From: Nocardia brasiliensis IFM 10847
GTDB lineage: Bacteria > Actinomycetota > Actinomycetes > Mycobacteriales > Mycobacteriaceae
Reading direction: 5' to 3'
Assembly (NCBI RefSeq): GCF_000710915.1
Contig: NZ_BAUA01000196.1
Span: forward strand, 33,984-97,983
Length of the DNA: 64,000 nucleotides
Positions 36,260 through 44,227 of this stretch are shown piece after piece (positions within the stretch are counted from its first letter, which is position 1; each line of letters starts with the position of its first letter). Under the pieces are notes generated by a model. It did no database searches and had not been told where the DNA came from. It saw only the letters and a list, made by a program, of their open reading frames with translations. Made by a program: the position numbers and the translations under genes.

Positions 36260-37381
36260 ATGGATGCGGATGTGATCGTCGTCGGACTCGGCAGCGCCGG
36301 TTCGATGGCGTTGTGGCAGTTGGCCAAACGCGGGCTCGACGTGATCGGTATCGAACAGTTCGGCATCGGTCACGCCCGCGGTTCATACGCGGGCGACTCC
36401 CGCTTGTTCCGCTCGGCCGTGCACGAAGGTCCGCGGTATGTGCCGCGGCTGCGGCGTGCGCGCGAACTGTGGCTGGAGCTGGAGCGCGAGACGGGCCGGA
36501 CGCTGTACGACGAGTGCGGTGCGCTGCAGATCGGTACGGCGGGCTCGGGCGGTATCGCCAAGTCCATCGCCTCGGCCGAGCAATTCGAGTTGCCGTACGA
36601 GGTGCTGGACGCGCCGGCGTTGCGGGCGCGCTACCCGCAGCACCGGGTCGACGACGACACCGTCGCCGTGCTGGACCGGCACGCGGGCAGCCTCTATCCG
36701 GAGGCGAGCGTGCTGGCCGCCGTGCTGGCGGCCAGATCGCACGGTGCGCGCGTGCTGACCAACGCCGTGGTCACCGACTTCGACGAGCAGGGCGGCGGGC
36801 TGGAGGTGGTGACGCCCGACGTGCGGCTCACCTGCGCCAAGGTGGTGGTGGCCACGGGCTCGTGGACGCTGCGGCTGCGCCCCGACCTCAGGGGATTTCT
36901 GCAGATTCTGCCGCTGTCGCTCACCTGGTTCATGCCGCATCATCCCGAGATGTTCGGCTCCGACCGCTTTCCGGTGTTCATCCGTGACGCGGACGGGGTG
37001 CATCTGTACGGGACGCCCAGTCACGACTCTTACAGCGTGAAGGTGGCGACCGAACCGCTGTGGCCCGCTATCGCCTCGCCGGACGACATTCCCGTGTTCA
37101 GCCGGGAGGACCTGCGCCGAATAGGCAGGTGGGCAACAGATTTCATACCCGACCTCAACCCTGAACCGGTGCGCTACTCGATGCATCACGACCTCTGCGC
37201 GCCCGGTGACCTGCCGCTGGTGGATCTCGACGAAGACACCGGAATGCTGCTGCTGACCGCGTTCTCGGGGCGCGGCTTCAAATTCGCGCCGGTCTTCGGT
37301 GAGATCGCCGCAGATCTGCTCACCGGCGCCCGGAACGACCTCTGGGACAGCAATTTCGCGCTGTCCACGCACCCGAGGTGA
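36260..37381 (+). CDS. FAD-dependent amine oxidase (sarcosine/N-methyltryptophan oxidase-like)
   Basis: A 373-residue DAO-family flavoenzyme. The FAD motif is DVIVVGLGSAGSMALWQL, with GIGHARGSYAGDSRLFRSAV near the flavin-binding region typical of SolA-type oxidases and the C-terminal LLLTAFSGRGFKFAPVFGEI. It oxidises an amine or N-methyl amine to an imine with O2. ATG 36260 has GAGAGG 7 nt upstream; ATG 36245 overlapping the previous stop is possible. Paired with the ornithine-cyclodeaminase-like gene, it is the likely catalytic amine oxidase of this island. An N-methylated phenolamine such as synephrine is an alternative to tyramine. Confidence 0.82.
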   Translation: MDADVIVVGLGSAGSMALWQLAKRGLDVIGIEQFGIGHARGSYAGDSRLFRSAVHEGPRYVPRLRRARELWLELERETGRTLYDECGALQIGTAGSGGIAKSIASAEQFELPYEVLDAPALRARYPQHRVDDDTVAVLDRHAGSLYPEASVLAAVLAARSHGARVLTNAVVTDFDEQGGGLEVVTPDVRLTCAKVVVATGSWTLRLRPDLRGFLQILPLSLTWFMPHHPEMFGSDRFPVFIRDADGVHLYGTPSHDSYSVKVATEPLWPAIASPDDIPVFSREDLRRIGRWATDFIPDLNPEPVRYSMHHDLCAPGDLPLVDLDEDTGMLLLTAFSGRGFKFAPVFGEIAADLLTGARNDLWDSNFALSTHPR

Positions 37382-38929
37382 GTGCGGGTGCCCGACTACG
37401 AACTGCAGGCCGACTACATCGTCGTCGGCGCGGGCACGGCCGGCTCGGTGCTGGCGCGCCGGCTGCTCGAACGCACCGACGCCACCGTCCTGGTCTTGGA
37501 AGCCGGTGGCCCCGACACCAATCCGGCCATCCGCGACCCGCTGCGAATGCACGAGCTGTGGCACGCGAGCGAGGATTGGGACTACTTCAGCGTCGCGCAG
37601 CCGCACGCGGCCGGCCGTCGCCTGCACCTGCCGCGCGGCCGGGTGCTCGGTGGATCGCACGCCCTCAATGCGACCATCTACGTGCGCGGCAACCCGGCCG
37701 ACTACGACTCCTGGGCGGCCGGAAGTGGGGCCGCCGGCTGGTCGTGGCGCGAGATCGAATCGCTGTTCCGGCGTATCGAGCGCTACGACCGCGACTGCGG
37801 CGGTAAAGGCACCGCCGGACTGCTCGACGTGCTCAGCGACTATGCGATCGATCCGATCCAGGAGGCCGTTCTCGCCGCGGCCGGGCAGGTAGGGATAGCG
37901 GCCAATCCCGACTACAACAGCGGAGTGCAGGACGGCGCGGGGCGTGCGCACTTCACCCTGCGTGACGGCATGCGCCTGACCACCGCCGAGGCCTATCTCA
38001 AACCGGCGCTGGGCAATTCCCGGTTGTCGGTGCGTACCGGCGCGCAGGTGCATCGCGTCTTGACCCGCCGGGGCCGCGCCTACGGTGTGGCCGGGACTAT
38101 CGACGGCCGTGCGTTCCGTGCTTCGGCGCAGGCGGAGGTGGTGCTGACGGCGGGCGCGATCGATTCGGCCGCGCTGCTGCTGCGCTCGGGCCTCGGCCCG
38201 GCCGCGGAACTGCGGGCGGTCGGCATCGAGCCGGTCGCGGATCTGCCCGGCGTCGGCCGGAATCTGGTGGATCACTGGCTCGTGCCGGTGCTCTTCAGCG
38301 CCGAACGCGATATCGTACACACGCCGGGGTTACCGCACGCACAGACCCAATTGTTCTGGCGCAGTAAGCCAGAACTGTCGGTGCCCGACGTGCAGCCGCT
38401 GCATTTCAGCGTTGCGCTGTATGACCGGTCGTGGATGTCGGGGCCGGACAACGGGTTCTCGCTCATGGCCGGGCTGATCCGGCCCGCCAGTGTCGGGCGG
38501 CTCACCGTGGCCGGCGCCGAAGGTCCGACGCTGATCGACCCGAAAGTGCTTTCGGCAGCCGCGGATCTGGATCGGCTGGTCGCCGCGGTCACGCTGTGCC
38601 GGCAGATCGGCGCCGCGCCCGCCCTGCGGGAGTGGGGAGCGGCCGAGCGGTATCCGGGGCCGCGGGTGCGTTCCCGCGCGGACCTGCGGGACTACATCCG
38701 GCGCACGGTGCTCACCTACCACCACATGTGCGGCACCTGTGCACTCGGCGTGGGACCGCAAGCCGTGGTGGATCCCGCGCTGCGGGTGCACGCCGTCGCG
38801 GGCCTGCGGGTGGCGGACGCCTCGGTGATGCCGACCATCACGACCGGCAACACCAACGCGCCCGCCATGGTGATCGCCGAGCGGGCCGCCGACCTGATCG
38901 CGCCCGCGCCCGCGCTGCGGGGCCGATGA
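37382..38929 (+). CDS. GMC-family oxidoreductase (choline dehydrogenase-like)
   Basis: A 515-residue GMC flavoprotein. FAD-binding DYIVVGAGTAGSVLARRLLE, GMC signature 1 (LPRGRVLGGSHALNATIYVR), GMC signature 2 region (VLTAGAIDSAALLLRSGLGP), and the C-terminal His-Asn pair in YHHMCGTCALG and ITTGNTNAPAMV. It oxidises a primary or secondary alcohol to an aldehyde or ketone. It begins with GTG right after the oxidase stop. A side-chain alcohol such as that of octopamine, tyrosol or a choline-like compound is a reasonable substrate guess. Confidence 0.88.
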   Translation: MRVPDYELQADYIVVGAGTAGSVLARRLLERTDATVLVLEAGGPDTNPAIRDPLRMHELWHASEDWDYFSVAQPHAAGRRLHLPRGRVLGGSHALNATIYVRGNPADYDSWAAGSGAAGWSWREIESLFRRIERYDRDCGGKGTAGLLDVLSDYAIDPIQEAVLAAAGQVGIAANPDYNSGVQDGAGRAHFTLRDGMRLTTAEAYLKPALGNSRLSVRTGAQVHRVLTRRGRAYGVAGTIDGRAFRASAQAEVVLTAGAIDSAALLLRSGLGPAAELRAVGIEPVADLPGVGRNLVDHWLVPVLFSAERDIVHTPGLPHAQTQLFWRSKPELSVPDVQPLHFSVALYDRSWMSGPDNGFSLMAGLIRPASVGRLTVAGAEGPTLIDPKVLSAAADLDRLVAAVTLCRQIGAAPALREWGAAERYPGPRVRSRADLRDYIRRTVLTYHHMCGTCALGVGPQAVVDPALRVHAVAGLRVADASVMPTITTGNTNAPAMVIAERAADLIAPAPALRGR

Positions 38930-39864
38930 TGGTGACCCGCATCGACTCCGCGACCAAGGGCCGTGCCCCCGCCCGTCCGGACTCGCCACTGGACATCGTG
39001 GTCGACGACGCGGCGCATTTTCGTGGCCGTATCCGCGGGCACGTCGCGGGGGAGTTGGTGTTCGCGGAGGTCTCCGCGATCCCGCATCGGGCCGACGGCA
39101 CGGCCCGCGCGCGGGCCGAAGCGTATTACAAAGTGCTGGTGCCGGTCCGGGGATCCTGCGTGCTGAGCCAAGCCGGTCGGCAGGTGCGCCTGGGCACGAA
39201 CGACGTCGCGGTGCTGGATACCGCGCAGCCGTATTCGGTGCTGTTCGACGCCGCGTGCCGGTTACAGGTCGCGGCGTTTCCGCGCCGCGTACTGCGCCTG
39301 CCCGCCGCCGGAGTCGAGGCGAGCACCGCGACGGTGCTGGCCCGGCGGCATCCCGCGACCGCGCTGCTGTCGACACTGTTGTCCGGAATGACCGCCAGGA
39401 CCACTGAATTGGGCACGATCGAGCTGCTCCGGTTGGCCGATATCGTCGTCGATCTGGTGGCGACTGTGCTGGCCGCGCACGCCGACGAGGATCCGGCGGC
39501 GACCGCCGTCGGACAGCAGGCGGTGTTGGCGCGGGTCAAGGCGTTTCTCGAAGACCATCTCGACGATCCGGACCTTTCCCCGGCGATGGCGGCCGAGGCC
39601 GCGCATCTCTCGGTCGGCTACCTGCACAAGCTGTTTCGCGCGGAGGGTGCCACGGTGTGCGGTTGGATCCGGCAGCGACGGCTGGAGTACTGCCGCGCCG
39701 ATCTGACCGATCCCGCGCTGTACGGGCTCGCGGTCGGGGCGGTCGCGGCGCGCCGGGGATTCGTCGACGCGGCACACTTCAGCAGGCTGTTCAAGCTGAC
39801 CTACGGTGTGCCGCCCCGCGAATACCGAATCCTCAACGGGAGAGGGAACTTTCCGGCTGGCTAA
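38926..39864 (+). CDS. AraC-family regulator 1 of the monoamine island
   Basis: A 312-residue regulator with an AraC-binding-2 (cupin-like) N-terminal domain and a C-terminal double HTH (LSPAMAAEAAHLSVGYLHKL, then RGFVDAAHFSRLFKLTYGVP). ATG 38926 overlaps the GMC stop. Its end overlaps by 4 bp, stop on stop, with the convergent SnoaL gene. It resembles the second AraC protein at 45794 in layout, and both probably respond to the amine or an aldehyde product. Confidence 0.88.
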   Translation: MMVTRIDSATKGRAPARPDSPLDIVVDDAAHFRGRIRGHVAGELVFAEVSAIPHRADGTARARAEAYYKVLVPVRGSCVLSQAGRQVRLGTNDVAVLDTAQPYSVLFDAACRLQVAAFPRRVLRLPAAGVEASTATVLARRHPATALLSTLLSGMTARTTELGTIELLRLADIVVDLVATVLAAHADEDPAATAVGQQAVLARVKAFLEDHLDDPDLSPAMAAEAAHLSVGYLHKLFRAEGATVCGWIRQRRLEYCRADLTDPALYGLAVGAVAARRGFVDAAHFSRLFKLTYGVPPREYRILNGRGNFPAG

Positions 39865-40256
39865 CTTCGCATCGCGGCTTGCACGGCGGCGGTGTCGGTG
39901 AATTGCTCGAAGCGCTCGACGGTCCCGTTCGACAATCGCCACACGTGCACGAAGCGCGCGGCCATCGCCTGTCCGGTCGCCCGGAAAGTGCCCGAGTAGG
40001 TGCCGATCCCGATGACGATGCCGTCCGAGCCGCCCGCGATCTCCTCGACGGTGGCCGTGTAGCCGTCCCATTCGGCGGCGATCCGCGCGAAGACGTTGTC
40101 GCGCACCGCGTCCGGGCCGATATAGGTGCCCGCGTAAGGGAAGCCCGCCATCTCGGTCCAGGCCACGTTCGCGGCCAGCGGAGCCAGCATGCCGGGCAGG
40201 TCACCACGGTCGGAGGCGGCGTAGTGGGCCTTGATCACCTCGAGGTCACGGTTCAT
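39861..40256 (-). CDS. SnoaL-like (NTF2-fold) small protein
   Basis: A 131-residue SnoaL-like protein (MNRDLEVIKAHYAASDRGDL, ending FEQFTDTAAVQAAMRS). Such proteins are isomerases, hydrolases or ligand binders. ATG 40256 is 15 bp after the moaF-like stop; GTG 40268 is an alternative. It is last in a three-gene leftward unit with moaF and SDR. Role unknown. Confidence 0.75.
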   Translation of the reverse strand: MNRDLEVIKAHYAASDRGDLPGMLAPLAANVAWTEMAGFPYAGTYIGPDAVRDNVFARIAAEWDGYTATVEEIAGGSDGIVIGIGTYSGTFRATGQAMAARFVHVWRLSNGTVERFEQFTDTAAVQAAMRS

Positions 40257-40270
40257 GTCGTCGCTCACTC

Positions 40271-41086
40271 TCAAATCGGTTGCTCGTCTTGGGGGTACTG
40301 CACGCGGCCGAGGCTGGTGATGTGGGCGCCGCCCGGCGCGTTGCGCACCGCACCGCCCTTGCCGATGCCGAAGAACTTGCCGGTGGAACGCATCGCGGCG
40401 AGATCGTAGAGCCAGGTCGCGGCGACCGGGATGAGGAACTCGCGAAAAGTGAAGACGTAGAAGTCGTCCGCGAGTTTCCAGGTTGTCGCCAGGTCGACGT
40501 CGCCGTGGCCGCGTTGTTCGCCGATCAGGCACTGCCAGCAGTAGCGTTCGGAACTCAGATAGAGATGTTCGTAGAGATGGTGGGGGCTGTATCGGTAGAG
40601 GGCCCGCCATCCGACGAGGTCGCGGGTCGGTCCGGGCACCGCACCGCTCGGGACGCGGCCGTCGCCGGGATCCACGACACCGGCCAGGAAGCGCTGAGAC
40701 ACCTGCGGGACACCGGGTGTCGGCTGCTCGGCGATGGTCGACTCGATCGTCACCGTCCGTGCGGTCGGCAGGTGCACCACCGTGACCTCGCTGACGTGCG
40801 GCCGGTCCGCGAAGGTCTGATCGAGGAAGAACACCTCGGGACAGACCTCGATCGCCTGATACCAGTCGGTGCCGGACTGGGCGCCGCGCGTCCACTGCAC
40901 CTGATCCGCTGAGCGGAAACGCAATTCGCTCCGCGTCTCGTCGGACCGGTGCAGCGACCAGGACCGACCGGTGAGCCGGTCGGTCGGTGGTATCCGGTTG
41001 CCGTCGATTCCGGCGGCGAAATCGTCCATCCCCTTCCATTCCGCCGGGACGGCCGGATCCGTTACAGCAGTGGAGTTCTCGGTCAT
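40271..41086 (-). CDS. moaF: MoaF-family protein (monoamine-regulon type)
   Basis: A 271-residue protein matching the MoaF family by its C-terminal half: LSSERYCWQCLIG, GHGDVDLATTWKLADDFYVF, TFREFLIPV and MRSTGKFFGIGKGG. MoaF was first described as a 30-kDa protein of the Klebsiella monoamine regulon, co-expressed with tyramine oxidase; its biochemistry is poorly known and the 'molybdenum cofactor' name is misleading. ATG 41086 has GAGGAGA upstream. Its presence is independent support for a monoamine island. The SDR gene lies 10 bp upstream in the same unit. Confidence 0.75.
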   Translation of the reverse strand: MTENSTAVTDPAVPAEWKGMDDFAAGIDGNRIPPTDRLTGRSWSLHRSDETRSELRFRSADQVQWTRGAQSGTDWYQAIEVCPEVFFLDQTFADRPHVSEVTVVHLPTARTVTIESTIAEQPTPGVPQVSQRFLAGVVDPGDGRVPSGAVPGPTRDLVGWRALYRYSPHHLYEHLYLSSERYCWQCLIGEQRGHGDVDLATTWKLADDFYVFTFREFLIPVAATWLYDLAAMRSTGKFFGIGKGGAVRNAPGGAHITSLGRVQYPQDEQPI

Positions 41087-41096
41087 CGGTGTCTCC

Positions 41097-41906
41097 TCAA
41101 TCGTGGGGCGCGAACGCGATCGTGGGCAGGTCGACCGCGGCGGCGCCGGCATCGGCGACCACGACCGAACCCGTCATCGCAGCGGCATCGGCGGACAGCA
41201 GGAACGCGACGATGGTGGCGATCTCCGCGGGTTCCACCGGCCTGCCCAGCGGGGTGTCCCGGGTGACCAGCCGGTAGGCGGCTTCCCGATCGATACCGCG
41301 TTGCGCGGCAAGCACATCCATCTGCTCGTCGGCCATCGCGGTGCGTACCCAACCCGGGCACAGCGCGTTTACCCGGACGCCGTCGCGTCCGTAATCGCGC
41401 GCGAGGGACCGGGTGAGTCCGATCAACGCGTGTTTGGCGGTGACGTAGCCGGCCACCGCGGGTCCGGCGAACAACCCGGCCAGTGACGACACGACGACGA
41501 CCGAGCCGCCTTGCGCGCGCAGGTGCGGCAGCGCGGTGCGCACGGTCACGAACGCGGTGGTGACATTGGTCCGCATGCCGAGTTCCCAGTCCTGGTCGCC
41601 GATCTCGGCGACCGTGCCGAGACCGTGCCCGCCCGCGTTGGCGACCACCAGGTCGAGTCGGTCGAAGTGCGTTACGGCGGCGTCCACCATGCGCTCGACG
41701 TCGGCGGTGTCGGCGGCGTCGCCCGCGACGACCAGTGCGGCGTCATCCAATTCGGCCGCCACTGCCGCTAGTGGTTCGCGCCGCCGTCCGGCCAGCACCA
41801 CCGCCGCCCCCTCGGCGACTAGCCGGCGCGCCGTGGCCGCCCCGATGCCGGTGCCGCCACCGGTGACGAGGGCGACCTGGCCCGCCAAACGTTTCGTCAT
41901 GTCCAT
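41097..41906 (-). CDS. Short-chain dehydrogenase/reductase
   Basis: A 269-residue classical SDR. NAD(P) motif ALVTGGGTGIGAATARRL, NAG motif (LDLVVANAGGHG), catalytic Ser in VVVVSSLAG and Tyr/Lys in GYVTAKHALIG. ATG 41906 has GGAG 7 nt upstream. It reduces or oxidises a carbonyl or alcohol. First gene of the SDR-moaF-snoaL unit, divergent from the ABC importer. A benzylic or side-chain alcohol of a phenolamine is a reasonable guess. Confidence 0.87.
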   Translation of the reverse strand: MDMTKRLAGQVALVTGGGTGIGAATARRLVAEGAAVVLAGRRREPLAAVAAELDDAALVVAGDAADTADVERMVDAAVTHFDRLDLVVANAGGHGLGTVAEIGDQDWELGMRTNVTTAFVTVRTALPHLRAQGGSVVVVSSLAGLFAGPAVAGYVTAKHALIGLTRSLARDYGRDGVRVNALCPGWVRTAMADEQMDVLAAQRGIDREAAYRLVTRDTPLGRPVEPAEIATIVAFLLSADAAAMTGSVVVADAGAAAVDLPTIAFAPHD

Positions 41907-41993
41907 GCGAAATCTCCGAATCGCTGTAGTCCGGCCGACCGTAACCAGCACCACCCGGCCGCTTCGAGAGCTGCGCGGCGCGGGTGTTCTGGC

Positions 41994-42022
41994 GGACAAG
42001 GACTGTGCACGCAGGGACAAGG
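41994..42022. promoter_or_regulatory. GGACAAGG direct repeat, 21-bp spacing, in SDR/ABC divergent region
   Basis: GGACAAGG at 41994-42001 and 42015-42022, exactly 21 bp apart. Direct repeats two helical turns apart are typical of AraC-family sites, and two AraC genes flank this cluster. Binding not shown. Confidence 0.45.
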
Positions 42023-42079
42023 GATCTCGTGCCCCGGTGCCGGAAGCTGGTTCGCACATTCGACGACAGGAACGCGATC

Positions 42080-43129
42080 GTGACCGCCAATGACACCGAA
42101 GAGCGTGAACCGGCAACCCGGCCGAGCACCGCGAAGACCGCATCGACCGGTGTGCCGCCGGTGCTGCGGCGGATGCTGCACGCCGAGTCCAACAGTGTCC
42201 TGCTGGCCACCATCGCGCTGGTGGTGTTCATCGGCATCCTGCATCCGGACTTCCTGAGCGCGGGCCAGATTCGTGATGTCCTGCAGACCTCGGTGTACGT
42301 CGCGCTGCTGGCGGCGGGGATGGCCTTCCTGCTGGCGATGCGGGAGATCGACCTGTCGGTGGGCGCCGGATTCGGGTTGAGCCTGATCACCGCGGCGGTG
42401 CTGATGCGCTCCGGGATCAATCCGTGGCTGGCCGCCGGCGCCGCGATCGCGTTCGGTGCGCTGCTCGGCTTGGCGAATGCGCTTGTCGTCCAGGTGATCG
42501 CGATTCCGGCGATCGTGGCGACCTTGGCGACGATGCAGGTCTATCGCGGCCTGGCGGCGGCGTGGAGCAACGGGCAGCAGGTGAACGGATTGCCCTTGCG
42601 TAGTTCGTTTTTCACGATCGTCGGGGGGAACTGGTTCGGCCTGCCGGTCAGCGTCTGGGTGTTGCTGGTGGTCACCGCCGTGCTCACCGTCGTGCTGCGC
42701 TTGACGCCGTTCGGCTATCGGGTCCGGTCCATCGGTTCGAACCCGGAAGCCGCCGCCTTCTCGGGCATCTCGACGGCTCGCACCCGGCTGCTGGTGCTGA
42801 TGGGCGTCGGTGCGCTGTGCGGGCTGGCCGGCGTGCTGGGCTTGGCGTTCTTCACCTCGGGCGACCCGAATGTCGGCACGGGGTTCGAACTACAGGCCAT
42901 CGCGGCCGCGGTGATCGGCGGGACACCGCTGCGCGGTGGCAGCGCGACGGTGGTCGGCGCGGTCGCGGGCGCCGTGCTGCTGAGCGTGGTGGCCAGCGGC
43001 CTGGTCTATTTCGACATCCCCGTCAACTGGAGTGCGTTCGCCAGCGGCGTCGTCGTGCTGGTTGCGGTGGCCATCGACAGCCTGCTGCGCAGCCGCCGGC
43101 GCGCCAAACGGTCCGAATTCGGGCGGTAG
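42080..43129 (+). CDS. ABC transporter permease (ribose/RbsC type)
   Basis: A 349-residue inner-membrane permease of the BPD_transp_2 family. It has LAAGMAFLLAMREIDLSVGA, the typical G-N-PEAA-F-SG loop (SIGSNPEAAAFSGISTARTR), and IAAAVIGGTPLRGGSATVVG. GTG 42080 has AGGA 8 nt upstream. It works with the following lipoprotein and double ATPase as a sugar-type (CUT2) importer. Near the monoamine genes its cargo may not be a sugar. Confidence 0.9.
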   Translation: MTANDTEEREPATRPSTAKTASTGVPPVLRRMLHAESNSVLLATIALVVFIGILHPDFLSAGQIRDVLQTSVYVALLAAGMAFLLAMREIDLSVGAGFGLSLITAAVLMRSGINPWLAAGAAIAFGALLGLANALVVQVIAIPAIVATLATMQVYRGLAAAWSNGQQVNGLPLRSSFFTIVGGNWFGLPVSVWVLLVVTAVLTVVLRLTPFGYRVRSIGSNPEAAAFSGISTARTRLLVLMGVGALCGLAGVLGLAFFTSGDPNVGTGFELQAIAAAVIGGTPLRGGSATVVGAVAGAVLLSVVASGLVYFDIPVNWSAFASGVVVLVAVAIDSLLRSRRRAKRSEFGR

Positions 43130-43159
43130 AGCACATTTTTCGAAGGAAGAGAGATCGTG

Positions 43160-44227
43160 ATGAATCGATCGAACAAGTGGTTGCGCGGCGCGGTCGCGGG
43201 CTGCGCGCTGGTACTGGTGGCCTGCGGCAGTGGCGGCGGCACGGGTGACGGCCCGAAGAGCGGCACGCTGCGCATGGCCTTCGTCTACGCCACCACCTCG
43301 CAGAATCCTTTCCAGGAGATGGCATTGGGAGCCGCGGCCGGGGCGGCCGATGCCGGAGACGTGGACCTGACCGAGACCGCACCCCCGTCGATCAATGGGC
43401 CGCAGCAGGTTTCGCAGTTCCAGGCCGCGGTGCGTACCGCTCGCGACGGCATCGCGATGGAAACGCTGACCCCGGATCTGTTCGTGCGCCCGCTCCAGCA
43501 GGCCGCCGCCGCGGGGGTGCCGCTGGCCACCGTCGACACCGTGCCGCCGGTCGGCGCGGACGTCGGACTGTACGTCGGCAACGACAACACCGAGCTCGGT
43601 CGCAGTCTGGCCATGGAGATCATCAAGCACATTCCGGTGGGTACTACCGGTGAGGTGGTGCTCGGCAACGACATTCCCGGATTGACCCTGTTGAGTCAGC
43701 GCTTGGACGGCATGAAAGCCGTACTGCAAGAGCAGCGTCCGACATTGACCGTGCTCGGGCCGTTCGACACCGGTTCCGAGCCCACGGACAACTACAACAA
43801 ATGGAACAACACGGTGAAAGCGCATCCGGACGCGATCGCCTACCTCGGGGCCGGCGCCTCCGACGCGGTGTCGCTGTCGTTGATCCAGAAGAACACCGGT
43901 CGCCGGATGCTGGTCGGATCCTGTGATCCCGACGCGCAGGCGCTGGTCGGGGTGAAAGACGGCTACGTCGCCGCGCTCGCCTCGCCGGAGCACTGGCTCA
44001 AGGGTTACCTCGCGATCCGGTTGCTCGCCGAACACGCGCGCAGCGGGAAACCGCTGACGCAGGGCTGGTGGAATCCGGGCGGGCTGATCGTCAACGCCGC
44101 GAACATCGACGAGATCATCGCGCGCCAGCAGAGCGAGGAGAGCAGACGGCAGTGGTTCGCCGACGCGGCCGCGCGCCAGCTCGCCGACCCCGGCAGCTAT
44201 CTGCGTCCGCTGGCGGACGCGAAATGA
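43160..44227 (+). CDS. ABC transporter substrate-binding lipoprotein (RbsB type)
   Basis: A 355-residue periplasmic-binding protein 1-type lipoprotein. N-terminal lipoprotein signal with lipobox LVAC (ALVLVACGSGGG), then FVYATTSQNPFQEMALGAAA and the hinge regions GNDNTELGRSLAMEIIK and GSCDPDAQALVGVKDGYVAA. ATG 43160 (after GTG 43157) follows GGAAGAGAG. It binds the cargo outside the cell. Its end overlaps the ATPase gene by 4 bp. Ligand unknown. Confidence 0.88.
   Translation: MNRSNKWLRGAVAGCALVLVACGSGGGTGDGPKSGTLRMAFVYATTSQNPFQEMALGAAAGAADAGDVDLTETAPPSINGPQQVSQFQAAVRTARDGIAMETLTPDLFVRPLQQAAAAGVPLATVDTVPPVGADVGLYVGNDNTELGRSLAMEIIKHIPVGTTGEVVLGNDIPGLTLLSQRLDGMKAVLQEQRPTLTVLGPFDTGSEPTDNYNKWNNTVKAHPDAIAYLGAGASDAVSLSLIQKNTGRRMLVGSCDPDAQALVGVKDGYVAALASPEHWLKGYLAIRLLAEHARSGKPLTQGWWNPGGLIVNAANIDEIIARQQSEESRRQWFADAAARQLADPGSYLRPLADAK

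Noticed and set aside
40271..41086. Reading MoaF as a molybdenum cofactor biosynthesis enzyme
   Set aside because: No molybdopterin genes are nearby and the family was first linked to the monoamine regulon; the name is a historical overlap.
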